Below are positions 47,472 through 57,806 of a DNA stretch of 64,000 nt, one piece after another. Below the pieces are notes generated by a model. That model was not told the DNA's origin and ran no database searches. It saw only the letters and a program-made list of their open reading frames with translations. This stretch comes from Pegoplata infirma. Taxonomy: Eukaryota > Arthropoda > Insecta > Diptera > Anthomyiidae. Every line of letters begins with the position of its first letter. The stretch's first letter is position 1. The stretch is from assembly GCA_963921195.1 (NCBI GenBank), contig OY992539.1, forward strand, positions 209,006,035 through 209,070,034, written 5' to 3'. A program made the position numbers and the translations under genes.

Positions 47472-50148
47472 TAGACCACCCAAAAAATGTATGGGATTTG
47501 CAAAAGTATTTTTTTGTTCGCTCCACCGGCAGTTTCTGATAGATTGGCCATAAAAAATAATATCTGTGTAAGAACTAGATCTCTCGGTTGCATACAGGCC
47601 AGTCGATTTGAGCTTTTGACCCTAAAAGTGACCTAAAAACACTACAAAGCTTTTAAGTGCCACAACTCTTAAAATATGCGTTTTTCCAAAAAATGCTATA
47701 TAAGTTTTATTTTGCAGAATAAGAAAGCAAACATTTCCTTCATACAAATTTTTACCCTAAGTCTAAGACATCGTGGTGTTTTTGGCGGTTAAAGTAAAAA
47801 TGTATGTGAAGACTTCATTTAAAACGACCCTCGTTAAAATTTGGACGGAGATTGAAATAGTCGGTCACCATTATTTTGTAGAGTAAGATATGTAGTTTCC
47901 ATAAACCAATTACATTTGGAATTTATATGGGTAATTTCATTACAGAAGAGCCCAAGGCTGACTTTGAAGTTTCGATTTTCCAAATGCTGTATACAAATTT
48001 GTGAAATTACTTTGTTTTAAACGGTTTCTATGATTTTGAAGAGTTAGATGTGTTCTTTTTGGAAAATATTTGGGGAATTCCAGGCCAAATCACTCACTTT
48101 TAGACCCGACCCCCCTTCGATTAATTTTTTTTTGTTGGATATGTTTTAGTATGTATTAAATGCAACTTGCACTCAAATTTTCAGCCTTTTAAACCAAGTT
48201 GGGGTTGAGTAATCATTTTTTTTAAATGGCGTTTTTTTTTCAAAAAAAATAAAAAAGGGAAATTTTCAATTAATTTTGACCAGTAAAAACATGGATATCT
48301 TAAAATAAGTTGGGCGACGTTTTGTTGGTATTTAAATGTAGTTTTAGAAAAAAAAATATGAAAAAATTATTCGAAGTAATTACACTCAAAAAAAAAAAAC
48401 TGTAATGTTAGCAATAAAAGCATGTAAACCTACAAGAAAATTTGCTGATTTTGAACCCACAATTTTTTTGCTAAAGTTAGCAAAAATGTTTTGCCAATAA
48501 TTAGTTAACTAAATATTTTTTTTTTAACTTAGTTTATACACATCTGAGGAACCCATTGGGTTCGGACCCGATAGGTCCAGACCCCGATGGGCCTAGACCT
48601 AGTTGGGTTCCTTAAAAATCGTCATAGTTTTTGATCCAAAATTTGTGTCCGTTTCGCTCTATCTTGCTTAGTTTTTGAGATACGTGATTATAGGGGACCA
48701 CTGGGGTCTTGAGAATTAAAAAACTCGATAACTTTAAAAATATTACTCGGAGAGCTTTTGACTATTTTGCGGTCTTGTTCTACGTGTTGAGAGCTACAAA
48801 AACGCCTTTGGACTTTTTGTTGTATCGGCAATATTTACCGAGATATGAGCATTTTAAAATTTTCGGGAATGCTAACTTTTTTGGATCCAAAGTTAGGGCC
48901 CATTAGGGTCCACACATGTGAAGAGGACCGGCGATACTATGGAGATTCTAAGAACCAAAAATGGCCTCCATTTTGCTCTATCTGGCTTAGTTTCCGAGAT
49001 AGCGCCATTTTAAGTTTTCTGAAAATAAAAAAAAATTTACCATTTATTTTGCTAATATTAGCAAAATATCTTGTAAAAATGTAGTCAACTCAATTTCAAA
49101 TTTAGCAAAAGAAATTAGTTCAAAGTTTGTTTAGAATTGCTAATGTGCTAAATGAAGTTTACAAGAATTTTTTGCTAACATGCTAATCTCAACTAAAAAT
49201 TTGCTAAAAGTTAGCTAACTAGCGTTAGCAAAAAAAAATTAGTAAATCTACTAACGTATTTTTTTGAGTGTATAACTTATTTTTAACGTTTAAAAATTAA
49301 AATCGAATTTTTGAAAAAGTCCAACGTCTAAAAATTCTACACTAAATTACACAGTTCTTAAGCCATAATTCGAGATGTGAGCACAATTCGTTCTGAAATT
49401 CATTGAAATTTTCTACTGTAATAACATTTTTTTATTCTTCAAATTCAAATGTAATTAGATGACAAGTATTTTTCATATTGTATTTTGCTAACATGTTTTA
49501 AATTAATGCTAAAAATGCTTGTGCTTTTTAACACTCGTTTGAAATCTCCATTTTTAACTCTTCAAAATCTTGGAAACCGATTGTAGCCATTAAAATTTTA
49601 ACGATGGTCGTTTAAAATAAAGTACTTTCACAAATTTGTATACAACATTTGAAAAATCGAAACTTCAATGTCAGCTTTGGGCTCTTCTGTAATGTAATTA
49701 CCCATATAAATTCCAAATGTAATTGGTTTATGAAAACTACATATCTTACTCTATAAAATAATGGTGACCGACTATTTCAATCTCCGTCCAAATTTTAACG
49801 AGGGTCGTTATAAATGAAGTCTTCACATAAATTTTTACTTTAACCGCCAAAAACACCACGATTTCTTAGACTTAGGCTAAAAATTTGTATGAAGGAAATG
49901 TTTGCTTTCTTATTCTGCAAAATACAACTTATTTAGCATTTTTTGGAAAAACGCATATTTTAAGAGTTGTGGCACTTAAAAGCTTTGTAGTGTTTTTAGG
50001 TCATTTTTAGGGTCAAAAGTTCAAATCGACTGGCCTGTATGCAACCGAGAGATCCAGTTCTTGTACAGATATTATTTTTTATGGCCAATCTATCAGAAAC
50101 TGCCGGTGGAGCGAACAAAAAAATACTTTTGCAAATTTGGGTGGTCTA
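47472..50148. mobile_element. hAT foldback inside the outer element
   Basis: The ends TAGACCACCCAAA are inverted copies, flanked by a perfect 8-bp duplication ATGCACAT (47464-47471, 50149-50156). The arms (47472-48050 and 49560-50148) are about 90 percent alike by eye, with GTTCGCTCCACCGGCAGTTT, GGTTGCATACAGGCCAGTCG and TTTGGACGGAGATTGAAATA. The loop contains a further TA-target element. Non-coding. Confidence 0.9.
48383..49270. mobile_element. Innermost TA-target element of the nest
   Basis: The ends CACTCAAAAAAA are inverted copies, flanked by TA (48381-48382, 49271-49272). Both subterminal regions are full of TTAGCAAA/TTTGCTAA words. The centre (about 48545-49012) is a diverged copy of the module found in the hAT foldback at 3946-4376 (GCTCTATCTTGCTTAG, ATTTACCGAGATATGAGCAT, GGGAATGCTAACTTTTTTGG). 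It is a Tc1/mariner-like MITE by its TA target. Confidence 0.8.
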
Positions 50149-50212
50149 ATGCACATGTATGGACATCCATATATGCATCATATATGAACATACATGGTCA
50201 TTTTCACCCGGG

Positions 50213-50350
50213 AAGTGTTAAACTAAAAACCCCATAATCTCAAAATTTTACATGTAGAATCCTCCAGAAGAAATAACATTTAAGAGAAGAACATATATTG
50301 GAATTTTAAATTTTATGGTAAAAAGGGGAACCTAAATTTGTAAAAGTAGT
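50213..50350 (+). repeat. Last plus-strand ~140-bp satellite unit
   Basis: AAGTGTTAAACTAAAAACCCC, TGTAGAATCCTCCAG and GGTAAAAAGGGGAAC. After this the satellite switches to the edge unit. Confidence 0.6.
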
Positions 50351-50513
50351 GCTTTTTATATCTATAAAATAAAAATTTTAGAATTATTTTATTTGTTTAT
50401 TTATGGGGAAAAAGAATGAAACTTAAATGGAACGAAATGAGATGGAACTATATAGAACGATATGGTATGATACTTTTTTTGTAAAATTTTTTAACTCATT
50501 TTTCTCCCCAAAT
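50351..50513 (+). repeat. Satellite edge unit with GGAACGAAATG words
   Basis: GAATGAAACTTAAATGGAAC and GAAATGAGATGGAAC, then TTTTTTAACTCATTTTT. It matches the junctions at 32481-32740 and 52500-52610, and in reverse 54345-54480. Confidence 0.6.
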
Positions 50514-51233
50514 TTTTATACCCTCCAACTACAGTATGGGGGTATACTCACTTTGTCATTCCGTGTGTAACGCATCAAAATATCGGTCTAGGACCCCATA
50601 AAGTATATATATTTATGATCAGTGATCGATTCTAAGACATTCTAGCGATGTCCGTCCGTCCGTCCGTCTGTCCGTCCGTCCGTCCGTCTGTCCGTCCGTC
50701 TGTCCGTCTGTAGTTAACACGATGCAGTCCAAAATAAAAGAGCTAGACTCCCGACATTTGGCACGAATATGTCTTATGTTCATGGGCAGGTTAAGTTCAT
50801 AAATGAGCAAAATCGGACCAGGGGGAAAAAAGTTCCCCCTTGAAGAACTAAACCAACCTCTGAAAAATACCATATTTTTACATGATTTTTTGTGTTTTTG
50901 TTTAACAAATGCAACATTTTTATGCCACAAAAAGTTCAAAGTCCTGCATTTGGACCCAGAAAATTATAAAATGTCGTTTTTTCTGCCCGCCCCCATTTTA
51001 TGGGCGTGGAATAAAACATTTTTTTAAAATAATGATAATCTTGTATTTCTTTAGTGCAAAAAGCATAAGAATGAATTTTTAAACACAAATTCGATGGAAA
51101 ATTTGCCCCCCTTAATTACTACAAGCAACCCCCCTCCCCCCCAAAAAAATAGAACGCCCCTGCATTTTTTTTTTTTTTTGCATGTTGGAGGGTATACAAG
51201 ATTCGGCACAGCCGAATTTAACACTATTACTTG
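50514..51233 (-). mobile_element. Mini-me-like element, subfamily 2, full length
   Basis: Minus-strand copy: the 3' end (TTGGAGGGTATAAAAA on its own strand) is at the left. The microsatellite GTCCGTCCGTCCGTCTGTCC lies at 50650-50710, then CCCCCTGGTCCGATTTTGCT, the GGGGGCGGGCAG box, a C-rich run, and the 5' hairpin ATTCGGCTGTGCCGAAT near 51201-51217. Very similar to 57122-57805, so both are fairly recent. Confidence 0.87.
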
Positions 51234-51239
51234 TTTTTA

Positions 51240-52790
51240 TTCAAAATTTTTTTTTTGAAAAGTCTTTCATAAAATTTTATGAAATGGTACTTTATTAAAT
51301 TTTACCTAAAATGTTCATTTTATAAAATGGTACTTTATTAAATTTAACCTAAATAAAATGGTACTTTAATTAAATGACACTTTTACATTTAAATTTCATT
51401 TGTTTTTATTTAATTTTTTAAATTCGTACTTATTAGGGCTTCCAATCGGGATATCCCGATCCCGGAAATCCCGGGATTTTCGGGATTAGGCAAATCCCGA
51501 ATCTCGGGATTTCTGATTTTCAATCCCGGGATTTTCGGGATCCCGATTTTTTTATTTTTTTTCAATACTTTTTATTATTTTTAGATTTTTTTTAAATAAT
51601 TTGAATAAAATATGAATTTTGTGAAACAAAATAAAAAAAATCGACAAAAGTTCCGTCAGGTACCATGTTTTTGTTATAGAAAAAGGTGAAACGTTTGCGA
51701 AATGTTAAGAAATTCTAAAAACTAGTGGTGGTTCGACATAAGGGCTTTTATATTTATTCATTTTACTCTTACAAGAAGAATATTGCCGTAAATGGCTTTT
51801 GACACATCTTAACTCCTTAAGTTGTAAACATTTTTAATTTTATGTTTTACTAAAACATTTTTTTAAAGGGTCTCACACTCAGTCACGCTCACGCAAACAA
51901 TAATGGAATCACTCACTTGTCATTTACGCTCACGCGTGAGTCATGCAAACTCTACTTTCGCACTCTCGCTAACACATTTTTTACCAAAAAAACATTTCAA
52001 AAAAAAAAAAAACAAATATTTTTGTTTGCAAGAAAAAAAAAAAAACAAATAAATTAAAAAAAAATCAAATAAATTTAAAAAAAATTAAAAAAATTAGCAA
52101 AAAATTAATCACTTATGCAAAAATTTGAAAATTCATTTATTTTTTTTTTCAACTCACGCTTACTAAAAGTTGATAACGATGAGCCACGACGAAAGATAAC
52201 CTAATACGGATATTCTTCACAGGAGTTCACAACATCAACAAAACTTTTCTAATTTGTGCGAACGCGTGAATTTGTTAAAGTGGCAAAAATACTAAAAATT
52301 TTTGAAAATCCCGAAAAATCCCGAAAATTTCCAAAAAATCCCGTGAATCCCGGGATTCAAAATATCCCGAAAATCCCGGGATCCCGAAATCGGGATCCCG
52401 AAAATTTTTCTGCAATCCCGAATCCCGGGATTCAGAAAAACCAATCCCGATTGGAAGCCCTAGTACTTATAAACCAGATATTTTTTGTTGTTTTGTTTGT
52501 TGAAACGAAATGAGATAGCACGGGGAACGAAATGGAATGGAGCAGGGAACAATATGGTATGATATTTTATTTCTCAAATTTTCGAACTCGTTTTTTTACT
52601 CAATATTTTTTTTGATTTTTAAAAAATGGTTCATAAAATGTTTATTTTATAAAATGGTACTTTATTAAATTTTACTTAAATAAAATGGTACTTTAATTAA
52701 ATGACACTTTATTACTTTTAAATTTCATTTATTTTTATTTATTTTTTTAATTTGTTCTTATAAACCGAATATTTTTTGTTGTTGTAAAAA
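51240..52790 (+). repeat. Tandem repeat unit of ~300 bp, first copy split by a hAT element
   Basis: AAAATGGTACTTTATTAAAT, AATAAAATGGTACTTTAATT and TTTAAATTTCATTTGTTTTT occur at about 51275-51420 and again at 52640-52745. Each is followed by CTTATAAACC and TTTTTTGTTGTT. When the 1029-bp hAT and one duplication are left out, the two copies lie about 300 bp apart. Confidence 0.75.
51434..52462. mobile_element. hAT element with TCCCGGGAT subterminal repeats, 1029 bp
   Basis: The ends TAGGGCTTCCAATCGGGA are exact inverted copies. It is flanked by a perfect 8-bp duplication GTACTTAT (51426-51433, 52463-52470). About 100 bp at each end is packed with ATCCCGGGATT/CGGGATTTTC words, many of them palindromic, a plausible transposase-binding array. 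The centre has CTCACGCGTGAG and ACTCACGCTTAC words similar to the hAT at 15788. No coding sequence recognised. Confidence 0.9.
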
Positions 52791-53409
52791 ATACGAAAAC
52801 AATACCATCCTGTCAATAACAATCGTTTTTCTGTTGTTTTTATAATTTTCCACCATTTTTCCTCACTAGTCGTCAACAAGAAACGTTTAAAATTTATGTT
52901 CTTATTTTTTATTTTATTGTGTAACATTAAAAATTGAAATCCAATTGTTCCAACACTTCCTGTATCTTGGTCATTGTTTGCGTACAGCAATAAAATCAAA
53001 AAATACCTTTCAATAAAAATATATAAAAAATTTTCTTTACAAAAATTTGCTACTAAAAACAGGATCTTTAAATGGTTTCCTTTTATGGAATGAAAAAAAA
53101 GAAAAGGAAATCAATTTTTACAATTCAATTAGTTAGTTTTATTTTTATTTCTTTGCAAATAGTCCATGGATGGTCTTCTAAAGAAGTGCTTTTTTATATG
53201 GTTTTTCTATTTTATTATTTTCAAAAGTCAAAATGACCAAGAGTTTTTATAATGCACAATTATATAATTGATTTACAAAAAAATAAAAGATATTTATGGC
53301 TGCTAAATTGATTTGTAAATATAAAAATTACATTTAAAAATATATAGATGAAAAGAAAACAGGAAGTGCAAGATGAAAGTGATATTATTTAAAAGAAATT
53401 TTCTACTCA
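52791..53409. other. AT-rich non-coding DNA
   Basis: No element ends, satellite or gene recognised. An 86-codon minus-strand open frame at 52739-52999 partly overlaps the tandem repeat and shows no family. Confidence 0.45.
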
Positions 53410-53996
53410 CAAGGGAAGTATCTCAACCCTTATGAACCGATTTGCATGAAACGTAAAATATATATAAAAGAGGCAAATTTAGGGTTGGGGTGTCTCGGCT
53501 TATCGGCCATATCGGGGATTTAGGGATTCAAAACATGGGTCAAAAAATGGCGGAAAAATCGTTTTTTGGATTTTTCAGCCATTTCTTTCTAAGAAACTAT
53601 ATGACTATACATATGAGAAGAAAGGTTTTTTTAATGCCTATCCAACGGTGGCATAACCTTGTAAAAGTTTAGCATCGTTAAATACTTTTTTCATGAAAAT
53701 GTGAAAATTTTGGGGGGTATTTATATGAAGACATAGAGCTACGATGTCCATATGAATACGAAATAATCTTTATTAAATTTAAGTCGACACGTATTTTTGC
53801 TCTAGAGGATATTCCTGTTAGTTCGTGAGTTATCGAAATTTTCCCGGAGGTCCATATGGTTTCATAAGGGGACAACGAAATTTTGAAACACTGATATGGC
53901 CGAAAAGCCGAGACACCCCAACCTTAAAATCGTCTCATTTATATATATTTTAAGTTTCAGGCAAATCGGTTCATAAGGGTTGAGATACTTCCCTTG
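53410..53996. mobile_element. Inverted-repeat element, 587 bp
   Basis: The ends CAAGGGAAGTATCTCAACCC are inverted copies. Arms of about 160 bp share TTATGAACCGATTTGC and GGTTGGGGTGTCTCGGCTT. TCA on both sides is a possible 3-bp duplication, which is weak evidence. The loop (53575-53830) is unique and non-coding. Confidence 0.72.
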
Positions 53997-54344
53997 TCAG
54001 AAAAAACTCTGTCGAAAAATCTGTAAAGCAATTTTCAGTTTGAATTAGCAAACTTTTAAAATCATAAGATTTTCTTGCTTAAATTAGTAGATTTTTCAGC
54101 TAAAATCAGCAGATTTTTCTGCTGTCTTAGCAAATTTTCTTATATGACTCAAAATGGGTGTACTTTTCGCTGATTTTTCTACTGTTTTTTTTATTTTGAG
54201 TGTAGTATTAAACCTAATTGGAAATTTTAATAAAATTAGCAGGCCCTCCGAAACTCCATTACCGGTAAAAATAAATAACGGACAATAGAAGTAGCAGGAT
54301 TAGAGTCCCGATTTCTAAAATTTTCACCTGCGGAAAGTATCACT
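53997..54344. other. Short-motif region with AGCAGATTTTTCTGCT words
   Basis: Repeated AAAATCAGCAGATTTTTCTG and TTAGCAAA words end in TATTTTGAGTGTA at 54195-54207, which looks like one end of a TACACTCAAAA-type element. I did not find the other end. The rest has no feature. Confidence 0.45.
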
Positions 54345-54480
54345 CCATATCGTTGTCTGCTCTATTCCAATTTGTTCCCTGATCTATTCTATTTCGTTCC
54401 CAGTGTCATCTCATTTCGTTCCAAGTATGATTCATTTCTTCTGGCATAACATGCGTTTAAAAATAAAGAAAAAAATTAAG
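54345..54480 (-). repeat. Satellite edge unit in reverse orientation
   Basis: ATTTCGTTCCCAGTGTC and CATTTCGTTCCAAGTATG are reverse complements of the GGAACGAAATG boxes. The unit then leads through GATATAAAAAGTACCATTTT into minus-strand satellite, mirroring 50213-50500. Confidence 0.65.
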
Positions 54481-54735
54481 TCTTTATCTTGTAGATATAA
54501 AAAGTACCATTTTAACCCTCATTTACCAATTTAAGTAACCCTTTTTAACCTTAAATTGTTAATTTCAAAATATGTCCTTATTTTGAATGTTTTTTCTGCT
54601 GCAGAATCCACATGCCAAATTTTGAGATACTGGGGATTTTAGTTTAATAGTTATAAAAAAAATAATAATTTACCCCCCCCCCCACCTTTTTGTCCCCTTA
54701 AGCTAACAAAAAGTACTCTGTTTTTTATGGTAAAA
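54481..54735 (-). repeat. ~140-bp satellite, minus strand
   Basis: AAAAAGTACCATTTTAACCC and GCAGAATCCACATGCC are reverse-complement hallmarks. A run of about 10 C (54674-54683) marks a GGGG-containing unit. Confidence 0.65.
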
Positions 54736-54985
54736 ATTTCACTTAAACTTTAAATGCCTCAACTCGAACAAAAACATTTAAAAATCAACAATTTTTGACA
54801 ATTGTAAGAAAGAAACGATCATAACAAAATTGAAATGTCACTTTTTCACGGCAATTTAAATTGTCTCGTATAATAAAAATGCGTGAAAACTTTTTTTTAG
54901 CAATTTCCCTATAATTCCTCGCCTTGCCAAAAAAGGCGAGGCATTTTTTTTTTTATATGGAGTTTGACAGATTTTTTCCCGCGAA
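54736..54985. other. Spacer with a small hairpin
   Basis: CCTCGCCTT (54917-54925) and AAGGCGAGG (54933-54941) form a 9-bp stem with a 7-nt loop, followed by a T run in the next 15 bp. In this context it is more likely an element remnant than a terminator. Confidence 0.5.
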
Positions 54986-56901
54986 AGCGAACAGAGTACT
55001 ATGCTTTAGAAATAAATTTTCTAAAAACAATTTTTTTCAAAATGTTTTTTCTTCCTGGATGATCCAAGAAAGTTTCTAGTACCATTATTTTAGTAAATTG
55101 CCCCTTTTGCGAACCTTAGAAACAGAATTTCCAAAAAATACTTTTTTTCAGGATGTTTTTTTTTACCGAAGAATCCTATAATCTAAATTTCAAGTGTCTG
55201 GAATCAGTATTTCAGGATATATAAAAAAGAAAAAGTGCCAATAGAACACTTTTTACAGCTTTTACATCCCTTAGAAACGGAATTTCCAAAAAGTACATTT
55301 TCCTGAATATTTTTTAAGTATCTAGGATCATTATTTCACGATATATTCAACGTACCAAAAGTACACTTTTTAACACCGCAAAGAAACTTAATTTCCAAAA
55401 AGTACTTTTCAGAATGTTTTTTCACCGAAGGATCCCATATTTCAAGTTTTTTCAGTTAATACAAAAAGTACTAAATACAATTTTTTACTTTGCCAAAAAA
55501 TGAAATTTCGAAAAAGTACTGCATTCTAAAATTTTAAGTTTCTAGAACCATTATGTCAGGAAATACAAAAATTACCAAATGTACAAGAAAAAACACAAAA
55601 AGTATTTTTTGTAGAATGTTTTTTTTGGGACCAGGAAATATAAAAAGTACCAAAAGTACTATTGAACCACAAAAGAATTCTATTCTTAAGGTTCTAATAA
55701 TGAAAAAACAAAATAAATAATAATACAATATTTTACCCCTTTAAAAAACGGAATTTCCAAAAAGTATTTTTTCCAGAATGTTTTTTTAACCGAAGCATCG
55801 TATATTTCAAATTTCAAGTTTCTGGGACCATTTTTGCAGGAAATATAAAAAGTATCAAAAGTAAAAATTTTTACATCGCCAAAAAAAAACGGAAAAAGTA
55901 CTTTTTCCAGAAATTTTTTTTCATCGAAGGATCTTGCTTTCCAAACTTCAAGTTTCTAGAACCATTATGTCAAGAAATATAAAAAGTACCTAAAGTACAC
56001 TGTTTTACCCCTTTTACCTCCTACAAAAAAAACACAAACAGTATTTTTCCAGAATGTCTTTTAGCGAAGGATCCTACATTACAAATTTCGAGTTTCTGGG
56101 ACTATTTTTGTAGAAAATATAAAAAGTACCTAAAGTACAATTTTTTACCCCGTTAAAAAACAGAATTTCGAAAAAATACTTTTTCCATAATGTTTTTTTC
56201 TCCGAAGTAATCTGCATTCCAAATTTCGAGTTTCTAGAACAGTTATGTCAAGCAATAAAAAAAGAGTACACTTTTTGAACCCCTTTTACCCCACTTAGAA
56301 ACAAAATTTCCAAAAATTATTTTTTCAAGAATACCTTTTTTAGCGAAGGATCCTACATTACAAATTTCGAGTTTCTGGAACTATTTTTGCAGGAAATATA
56401 AAAAGTAACAAAAGTACGATTTTTTACCCCGCTAAAAAATGCAATTTTTAAAAAGAACTTTTCCCAAAATCTTTTTTTTTTTTAACAAAGCATCCTGTAT
56501 TTCAAATTTTAAGGTTCTAGAACCATAATGACAGGAAATATAAATACTTAAGTACCTTTTCCCCTTTTACCCCTTTACAAACGAAATTGCCTATAAGCAT
56601 TTTTTCCATAATGTTTTTTTGTCACCAAGGGATCCTACATTCATAATTTCAAGTTTCTGAGGTCATTATTTCAAGAAATATAAAAAGTACCAAAAGTACA
56701 CTTTTTTACCCTCCTAAGCAACGAAATTTCCAAAAACTACTATTTTCGGAATAATTTTTTTAACATTCCAAATTTCAAGTGGACGGGATCATTATTTCAA
56801 GAAATATATAAAGTACCAAAAATACACTTTTTTACCCCTTTAAGAAACGGAATTACAAAAAAGTACTTTTTCCACAATATTTTTTTCACCGAAGTATTCT
56901 A
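54986..56901 (-). repeat. ~140-bp satellite, minus strand, best-preserved monomers
   Basis: GAAGGATCCTACATT-like words occur near 55790, 55925, 56063, 56200, 56342, 56484 and 56624, giving a period of 135-142 bp. Each unit runs ACCGAAGGATCCTACATTCC, AAATTTCAAGTTTCTAGAAC, CATTATTTCAGGAAATATAA, AAGTACCAAAAGTACACTTT. Units at 56063 and 56342 are more alike than neighbours, which suggests dimers. Open frames here are by-products. Confidence 0.87.
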
Positions 56902-57121
56902 CACACAAAAAAATTTTTACCAAGTACTTGGGAGGATATGCGTTTTTAAAGTTTTTTGCATATATTTTACAAAAATAGCATCATTTTACCAAGTTTTTGC
57001 TTGTTTCTGATAGAAGTTTAGAAAATATTCTTCATACGAGTATTTAACCTTGTGAAATTTTACAAACTTTAACCAAAATTATGCAAAAACTTGTTACAAA
57101 ACTTTTCATAATTAATGAAAA

Positions 57122-57805
57122 CAAGTAAGAGTGTTAAATTCGGCTGTGCCGAATCTTTTATACCCTCCAACATGCAAAAAAATAAAAATGCAGGGGCGTT
57201 TTATTTTTTTTTTGGGGGGGGGGTCAGGGGGTCGCTAGTAGTAATTGAGGGGGGGGGGGGCAAATTCTCCCTCGAATAAGTGTTTAAAAATTTATTCTTA
57301 TGCTTTTTGCACTAAAGAAATACAAGATTATCATTATTTAAAAAAAAATGTTTTATTCCACGCCCATAAAAGGGGGCGGTCCGAAAAAACGACATTTTCT
57401 AATGCTCTGGGTTCAAATGCAGGACTTTGAACTTTTTGTGGCATAAAAATGTTGCATTTGTTAAACAAAAACACAAAAAATAATGTAAAAATATGGTATT
57501 TTTCAGAGGTTGGTTTAGTTCTTCAAGGGGGAACTTTTTTCCCCCTGGTCCGATTTTGCTCATTTACGAACTTAACCTGCCTATGAACATAAGACATATT
57601 CGTGCCAAATGTCGGGAGTCTAGCTCTTTTATTTTGGACTGCATCGTGTTAACTACAGACGGACGGACATCGCTAGAATGTCTTAGAATCGATCACTGAT
57701 CATAAATATATATACTTTATGGGGTCCTAGACCGATATTTTCATGCGTTATACACGGAATGACAAAGTGAGTATACCCCCATACTGTAGTTGGAGGGTAT
57801 AAAAA
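57122..57805 (+). mobile_element. Mini-me-like element, subfamily 2, full length
   Basis: Starts CAAGTAAGAGTGTTAAATTC, hairpin ATTCGGCTGTGCCGAAT, TTATACCCTCCAAC. It has a G run, GGGGGCGGTCCG, CCCCCTGGTCCGATTTTGCT, only two GACGGACG units of microsatellite (57656-57668), AATCGATCACTGATCATAAA and the end TTGGAGGGTATAAAAA. The very short microsatellite contrasts with the long one in the otherwise similar copy at 50514-51233. Confidence 0.87.
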
Positions 57806-57806
57806 C

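Larger units (their letters stand above)
46514..50212. mobile_element. Outer element of a three-level nest (CCCGGGTGAAAATGACC ends)
   Basis: CCCGGGTGAAAATGACCATG at the left and its inverted copy at the right form terminal repeats of about 30 bp, rich in CATGTATG words. The flanks AAGTGTTTTTAAATAA and AAGTGTTAAACTAA are similar and could be an imperfect duplication of about 14-16 bp. Its own sequence is about 46514-47463 plus 50157-50212; the rest is the hAT foldback inserted in it. No coding sequence recognised. Confidence 0.75.

Noticed and set aside
50619..50939. A 106-codon minus-strand open frame with Asp-Gly-Arg-Thr repeats
   Set aside because: Reading through the GTCY microsatellite of a mini-me-like element; the same peptide appears at the other copies.
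54912..54950. Hairpin plus T run that looks like a bacterial terminator
   Set aside because: The window is eukaryotic and no gene ends here.
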